Assembly (NCBI RefSeq): GCF_047124445.1
Contig: NZ_CP138921.1
Span: 1,302,001 to 1,366,000 of the forward strand
Reading direction: 5' to 3'
Source: Shimia sp047124445
GTDB lineage: Bacteria > Pseudomonadota > Alphaproteobacteria > Rhodobacterales > Rhodobacteraceae
Length of the DNA stretch: 64,000 nucleotides
Shown here: one piece after another, positions 60,311 to 64,000 of the stretch
How positions within the stretch are numbered: the stretch's first letter is position 1
Layout of the letters: each line of letters starts with the position of its first letter
Position numbers and translations under genes: made by a program
Notes under the pieces: generated by a model
Seen by the model: the letters and a program-made list of their open reading frames with translations, nothing else
Told to the model about the DNA's origin: nothing
Databases searched by the model: none

Positions 60311-60394
60311 GGGCGACAGGCCGCAAGGTGTGGCAGGGGACTGTAACTCCCTCGCGGAGACGCACGCTTGGTTCGATTCCAAGGTCGCCCACCA
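60311..60394 (+). tRNA. tRNA-Tyr (anticodon GTA)
   Basis: 84 bases including CCA. The acceptor stem is GGGCGAC paired with GTCGCCC; discriminator A; CCA encoded. The D stem is GCC/GGC, the anticodon arm GGGGA-CTGTAAC-TCCCT with anticodon GTA, and a long variable arm (CGCGGAGACGCA region) marks it as class II as expected for bacterial Tyr. The T arm is CTTGG-TTCGATT-CCAAG. Confidence 0.95.
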
Positions 60395-60491
60395 CTTTCT
60401 TCCCTTCCGATGTCGATATGTGCCGCCAGACAGGCCGCGAGCCATCCGTGGGATAGTGCGCCAAAACCACAGTTTTCTGAGCTAAACTAAG

Positions 60492-60508
60492 GGAAACACA
60501 CTGTTTCC
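60492..60508. promoter_or_regulatory. Inverted repeat upstream of the RTX gene
   Basis: GGAAACA-CAC-TGTTTCC is a perfect 7-bp inverted repeat 116 bases before the RTX start. A second looser one (GTTAACGG at 60521, CCGTTTAAC at 60550) lies just downstream. They are candidate operator sites for regulation of the RTX gene; the regulator is unknown. Confidence 0.35.
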
Positions 60509-60623
60509 ATGCAATTAAAGGTTAACGGCGATCCATTGATTGAAAGCAACCGTTTAACGTGTAAGGACAAACCTATGATTTCCACAAAATCATTGTCTCG
60601 TGCGTTAGGAGGACCGTCGTTCC

Positions 60624-62912
60624 ATGTTACTTACACTGTTGCTGAGCACATCCGCATTGGCCCTGGGCGCCATGGTTGCCACCCCGCAGAGCGACGATGA
60701 TGTTGAAGGCCCGGATGCGACCACCCCACCGCTGGAACCAACATCTGAGACCGGCACCGGCGGCAGCGACATTCTGCACGGCACCATCGAAGACGAGGTG
60801 ATGCGTGGCTATGGTGGCAACGACCTGATGCAAGCCTTTGCCGGAAACGATCTGCTGTTTGGTGGAGACGGCAATGACGAACTTTACGGCGCCGAGGGCG
60901 AGGACACCCTGCGCGGCGGCACCGGTGATGATTGGCTGTTTGGCGAGCAAGGCAACGACTACCTGCTTGGCAAAGATGGCAATGACAGCCTGAGCGGCGG
61001 CACCGGCACTGACCTGCTAAAAGGCGGGCGTGGCGATGACGTGCTCGACGGCACCGATGGTGTCGAAGATGCCACCGACAGTGACACGCTGAAAGCCGGC
61101 GATGGCAATGACCTGCTGTATGGCGACAATGGCGACGTTTTGTCCGGCGGCGCGGGCGTGGACAGCTTTGAGGTGATTGTTGATCCCAACAGTGACTCCA
61201 TGGTGCACATCCGGGACTTTGACCTGACCGCGGTTGATGGCGAAGCGGTGGAAACGATTACGCTGCTGGATGAACACGGCGATCAGATCCGGCTGCAGGA
61301 CCTCCTTCAACTCGACGCGCCGATGTTGACCATCGTGGACGCCGAGGACGGCACCGGGGCACTCTTGCGTTTCAACGATGTGGATGTGGCTTTGGTCGAA
61401 GGCCTGAGCGCCAGCGATTTGCTCAACGACACAAGCAGCTGGCTTGGCAACACTTCCGTGCCCACGCCTGAGCCGATTTTTGGCACCGGCGGTGCGGAAG
61501 AACTGACCGGCGGCCAAGGCGACGATGCCATCCGTGCTTATGGCGGTGACGACCTTGTTGATGGCAACGGCGGCGACGATCGTGTGCTGGCGGGCGCCGG
61601 TGACGACACTGTCTATGGCGGCACAGGCAATGACGTGCTGCGCGGCATGGATGGCAATGACTCGTTGGAAGGTGGTTCTGGAGATGACTACCTTCTGGGC
61701 AAATCCGGCGATGACACGTTGCTGGCCGGGACCGGCACTGATGTGCTCAAAGGCGGGATTGGCAGCGACCTTCTGGATGGCCGTGACGGCGCGGTGTCCG
61801 GTGCGGATAGCGACACATTGGAAGGTGGGGATGACAGCGACCGTCTGATTGGGGACAACGGCGATGAACTGACCGGCGGCGCGGGCATCGACGACTTTGA
61901 AGTGGTGGTCGACCCGGACGGCGCGGAGGTCGTGCAACTCACCGATTTTGATCCAACCGTGCGGGACGGTGACGACGCCGAGACAATCACCTTGCTGGAT
62001 GAAAACGGACAGCCGTTGCCAGCGTCAGAATTTTCCAATCCGGACACCACCACCTTGTGCATTCATGATGCCGAGGATGGCAGCGGTGCGATCCTTCATC
62101 TTGACGGTGTGGATGTGGCCTTTGTCTCCGGCGTCAGCGCCAGCGACATGCAAGACAACATCGACAGCTGGCTTGGCAACCTTGCGGTGCCGTCGGTTGA
62201 ACCCACACATGGCACCGGCGCTGGCGACACCCTTGCTGGCACGGCCGACGCCGAGGTCATTCGTGTCTATGGCGGTAATGACACCGTGGACGCTGCGGGC
62301 GGTGATGACTTGGTGTTTGCCGGTGACGGCGATGACAGCGTCTCGGGCGGCGACGGGGCGGATACGCTGCGCGGTGGCAACGGCAACGATCTGCTGGAAG
62401 GGGGCAACGGCGATGATTACCTGCTGGGCAAATTTGGCGATGACACGCTGGACGCCGGTGAAGGCACCGACCTGCTCAAAGGCGGCAGTGGGGACGATCT
62501 CCTGAACGGTCAGGACGACCAAGAGGATCGGGAAGACAGCGATACGTTGATAGGCGGCAACGGTAACGACCATCTGATCGGCGACAACGGCGATGTTCTG
62601 GAAGGCGGCGAAGGCTATGATCACTTTGAAGTGGTGGCCCACGCAGATGCCGGTGGCGTCGTGCACATCCGGGACTTTGAGCCGACAACACAATACGGTC
62701 AAATCAAAGACGTCATCACCTTTGTCGACGTCAATGGCGATCCGCTGCCCGTGGACGTGTTCTCCTCGCCCTTTGTCCGCCTCACGGACGATCCGGAGGG
62801 CAATGGCGTGTTTGTACAGGTCAATGGCAACTTCGACGTGTTCCTGGAAGGTGTGACTGCCCAGCAGCTGGAAGGCCTCAACAACCGCTGGGTCGGAAAT
62901 TACGCCTCCTGA
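60624..62912 (+). CDS. RTX calcium-binding protein built of three tandem modules
   Basis: A 762-residue acidic protein. After a hydrophobic N-terminus (LLTLLLSTSALALGAMVATP), it consists of three modules of about 240 residues: about 46-285, 286-528 and 529-762. Each has RTX nonapeptides (GGNDLM, GDDYLLGK, GGTGTDLLKGG) with Ca2+-binding GGxGxD repeats, a GDNGD..GG turn, a DF-VV-DP segment and an ending SSWLGN/DSWLGN/NRWVGN. RTX proteins are usually secreted through type I systems, and none is adjacent. Whether the N-terminal segment is a signal peptide is uncertain. AGGAGG lies about 10 bases before ATG 60624. Confidence 0.9.
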   Translation: MLLTLLLSTSALALGAMVATPQSDDDVEGPDATTPPLEPTSETGTGGSDILHGTIEDEVMRGYGGNDLMQAFAGNDLLFGGDGNDELYGAEGEDTLRGGTGDDWLFGEQGNDYLLGKDGNDSLSGGTGTDLLKGGRGDDVLDGTDGVEDATDSDTLKAGDGNDLLYGDNGDVLSGGAGVDSFEVIVDPNSDSMVHIRDFDLTAVDGEAVETITLLDEHGDQIRLQDLLQLDAPMLTIVDAEDGTGALLRFNDVDVALVEGLSASDLLNDTSSWLGNTSVPTPEPIFGTGGAEELTGGQGDDAIRAYGGDDLVDGNGGDDRVLAGAGDDTVYGGTGNDVLRGMDGNDSLEGGSGDDYLLGKSGDDTLLAGTGTDVLKGGIGSDLLDGRDGAVSGADSDTLEGGDDSDRLIGDNGDELTGGAGIDDFEVVVDPDGAEVVQLTDFDPTVRDGDDAETITLLDENGQPLPASEFSNPDTTTLCIHDAEDGSGAILHLDGVDVAFVSGVSASDMQDNIDSWLGNLAVPSVEPTHGTGAGDTLAGTADAEVIRVYGGNDTVDAAGGDDLVFAGDGDDSVSGGDGADTLRGGNGNDLLEGGNGDDYLLGKFGDDTLDAGEGTDLLKGGSGDDLLNGQDDQEDREDSDTLIGGNGNDHLIGDNGDVLEGGEGYDHFEVVAHADAGGVVHIRDFEPTTQYGQIKDVITFVDVNGDPLPVDVFSSPFVRLTDDPEGNGVFVQVNGNFDVFLEGVTAQQLEGLNNRWVGNYAS

Positions 62913-62943
62913 TGAGATGCGCGACAGGTGGCTCTTGTTGGGA

Positions 62944-63732
62944 TCACCTGTCGGCCTTGATCGCCCGGCCCATGACCCAATCGTACAGCCGTGGCGACAG
63001 GCGCATCATCACATCTGACAGTTTGGCGACGCGGCCGACAAAAATGTCGGTTTTACCGCGCTTAAGCCCGCGCAGGATAATGTCTGCGGCCTGAACCGGC
63101 GTGACCACATCCACCGCATCTTGCGCCGCACCGGGGCGGGTCAGCCCGTCAGTGTCCGAATCGGGGTTGCCCACATTGGTGGCAACAAAGGCCGGCGCTG
63201 CGATCACGGTTTTCACGCCGTAGACCGCCTCTTCCACCCGCAGAGAGGCAAAAAAGCCGGTCATGGCGTGTTTGGAGGCGGCGTAGCTGGCGCGGTGGTG
63301 CAATGGGGCGAAGCCTGCCACCGAAGTGATCGCCAGATGGGTCCCTCTGGAGGCTCGCAGCGCAGGAAGGAAGGCTTTGGCCATGGCGGCAGCGGCAAAG
63401 TAGTTGATGTCAAACAGGCGGCGATGGGCCTGCTCCTGCAGGTCTTCAACCGGCGCAATGGCGGTCACCCCTGCCCCGTAGATCACGAGATCAATGCTGT
63501 CATGGCAGGCGAGAATTTTGGTGCAGCAGTCTTTCAGTGCGCGGGAGTCAGTGACGTCACATTTCATCGGCAACTGGGTGGCCGTGTGAGGCAGATGCGC
63601 GACGTTCAGATCCAGCAGAACCACACGCCAGCCTTCGGCCTGCAACTGCGTCGACAAAGCCGTGCCCAAGCCGCCTGCCCCGCCGGAAATCACAGCGGTT
63701 TTTGGAGACAACGTTTCAGGAGACATGGTCAT
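62944..63732 (-). CDS. Short-chain dehydrogenase/reductase
   Basis: A 262-residue SDR. The cofactor motif is SGGAGGLGTALS, the NAG-type region VIYGAGVTA, and the catalytic triad in ITSVAGFAPLHHRASYAASKHAM (Ser, Tyr, Lys). NAD(P)-dependent oxidoreductase with unknown substrate. ATG 63732 overlaps the TGA of the upstream dehydratase-like gene (ATGA). Confidence 0.9.
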   Translation of the reverse strand: MTMSPETLSPKTAVISGGAGGLGTALSTQLQAEGWRVVLLDLNVAHLPHTATQLPMKCDVTDSRALKDCCTKILACHDSIDLVIYGAGVTAIAPVEDLQEQAHRRLFDINYFAAAAMAKAFLPALRASRGTHLAITSVAGFAPLHHRASYAASKHAMTGFFASLRVEEAVYGVKTVIAAPAFVATNVGNPDSDTDGLTRPGAAQDAVDVVTPVQAADIILRGLKRGKTDIFVGRVAKLSDVMMRLSPRLYDWVMGRAIKADR

Positions 63733-64000
63733 TGGTCCTGCGCCTTGAGCCAATGGTCAAACACCTCACGGCTGGTTTTCTCCGGCGTGTAGCCAAAGTC
63801 GCGTTTGAGTGCCTCGTTGGACAGCACAGGTCGGTACTGCAGAAAGCGCACCTGTTCCGGACCGTATTGGCTCAGGCCCAGCGGGCGCGCGATGGCCAGC
63901 GCTGCTTTGAACACCCAAGCCGGAAGGCGCAGGATGGGTTTTTGCAGGATCTCAGCTAGGTCCTGCACCCCAAGCGCGCCGTCACCTGCCACGTTAAAAA
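63729..64000 (-). CDS. NAD-dependent epimerase/dehydratase-like protein, C-terminal part
   Basis: The C-terminal 90 residues of a gene that continues past the right edge (no start in this window). The visible segment FNVAGDGALGVQDLAEIL and the ending YRPVLSNEALKRDFGYTPEKTSREVFDHWLK are typical of extended SDR epimerases/dehydratases. It overlaps the SDR gene at its end (ATGA), so the two form an operon. Substrate unknown. Confidence 0.8.
   Translation of the reverse strand, partial: FNVAGDGALGVQDLAEILQKPILRLPAWVFKAALAIARPLGLSQYGPEQVRFLQYRPVLSNEALKRDFGYTPEKTSREVFDHWLKAQDQ

Noticed and set aside
59393..60445. Extension of rlmB to 350 residues
   Set aside because: The added N-terminus is the reverse complement of tRNA-Tyr; the family start is at 60172.
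60750..62900. Direct repeats resembling a CRISPR array
   Set aside because: They are in-frame RTX nonapeptide codons and three coding modules, with no regular spacers or cas genes.

Overview
The window looks like a chromosome segment of a marine alphaproteobacterium of the Rhodobacterales (Roseobacter-type). This is inferred from GC-rich codon use, many GTG starts and 4-base GTGA/ATGA gene overlaps, a dispersed his cluster, an LdtR-like MarR regulator, two DUF1194 proteins, an RTX protein, and short intergenic repeats of the kind common in roseobacters. No phage, insertion sequence, CRISPR array or rRNA operon was seen. The only structural RNA recognised is one tRNA-Tyr.

Layout. 1-4.5 kb: a partial gene, a luciferase-like flavin oxidoreductase, and a minus-strand operon of three alpha/beta hydrolases, a VOC protein and a small membrane protein. 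4.6-9.8 kb: thrS, then the most distinctive locus, a bufferin-type RiPP operon: two DUF2282 precursors with signal peptides and four matched cysteines each, a DUF692/MNIO maturase, its DUF2063 partner and a DoxX membrane protein, closed by a strong terminator. 9.8-19 kb: ArsC/Spx-like protein, cold-shock gene, folA/thyA, glyoxalase I with two DUF1194 proteins, MarR regulator, sdhE with an XRE regulator, aminotransferase, MATE exporter. 19-28.7 kb: DUF2461 protein, ppk2, secreted hydrolase, periplasmic binding protein, parE, then poorly characterised secreted or membrane proteins among GTAGGGTGCGCA-type palindromic repeats.

28.8-34.1 kb: phosphoglycolate phosphatase, LysR regulator and a ureide (purine catabolism) operon: a PuuE allantoinase-UraD fusion, allA and an NCS2 permease. 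Guanine deaminase at 46-47.5 kb feeds the same pathway. 34.2-39.9 kb: a complete aceE-aceF-lpdA pyruvate dehydrogenase operon whose E3 carries its own lipoyl domain. 40-48 kb: SLC13 and DMT transporters, YmdB phosphoesterase, DUF333 lipoprotein, 5-formyl-THF cyclo-ligase, mgtE, guaD and small proteins.

48.2-55.8 kb: hisB, hisH, hisA, hisF and hisE, all on the plus strand but separated by unrelated gene pairs, including a divergent TetR/DUF2306 pair with a triple TTGACACTGT operator and a divergent AraC/peroxiredoxin-like pair. 55.8-64 kb: lipoprotein, hybrid histidine kinase, CoA-binding protein, a possible small RNA, zinc-ribbon protein, rlmB, tRNA-Tyr, a 762-residue RTX protein made of three tandem modules of about 240 residues, and two dehydrogenases, the last cut by the window end.

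Main items for follow-up: the doubled bufferin operon; a 31-bp element with paired ATACCGAC motifs present twice in convergent intergenic gaps 12 kb apart; a 3'-end hairpin plus GATATTT motif following three different genes; the triple operator; a nested inverted repeat upstream of aceE; and the triplicated RTX protein.
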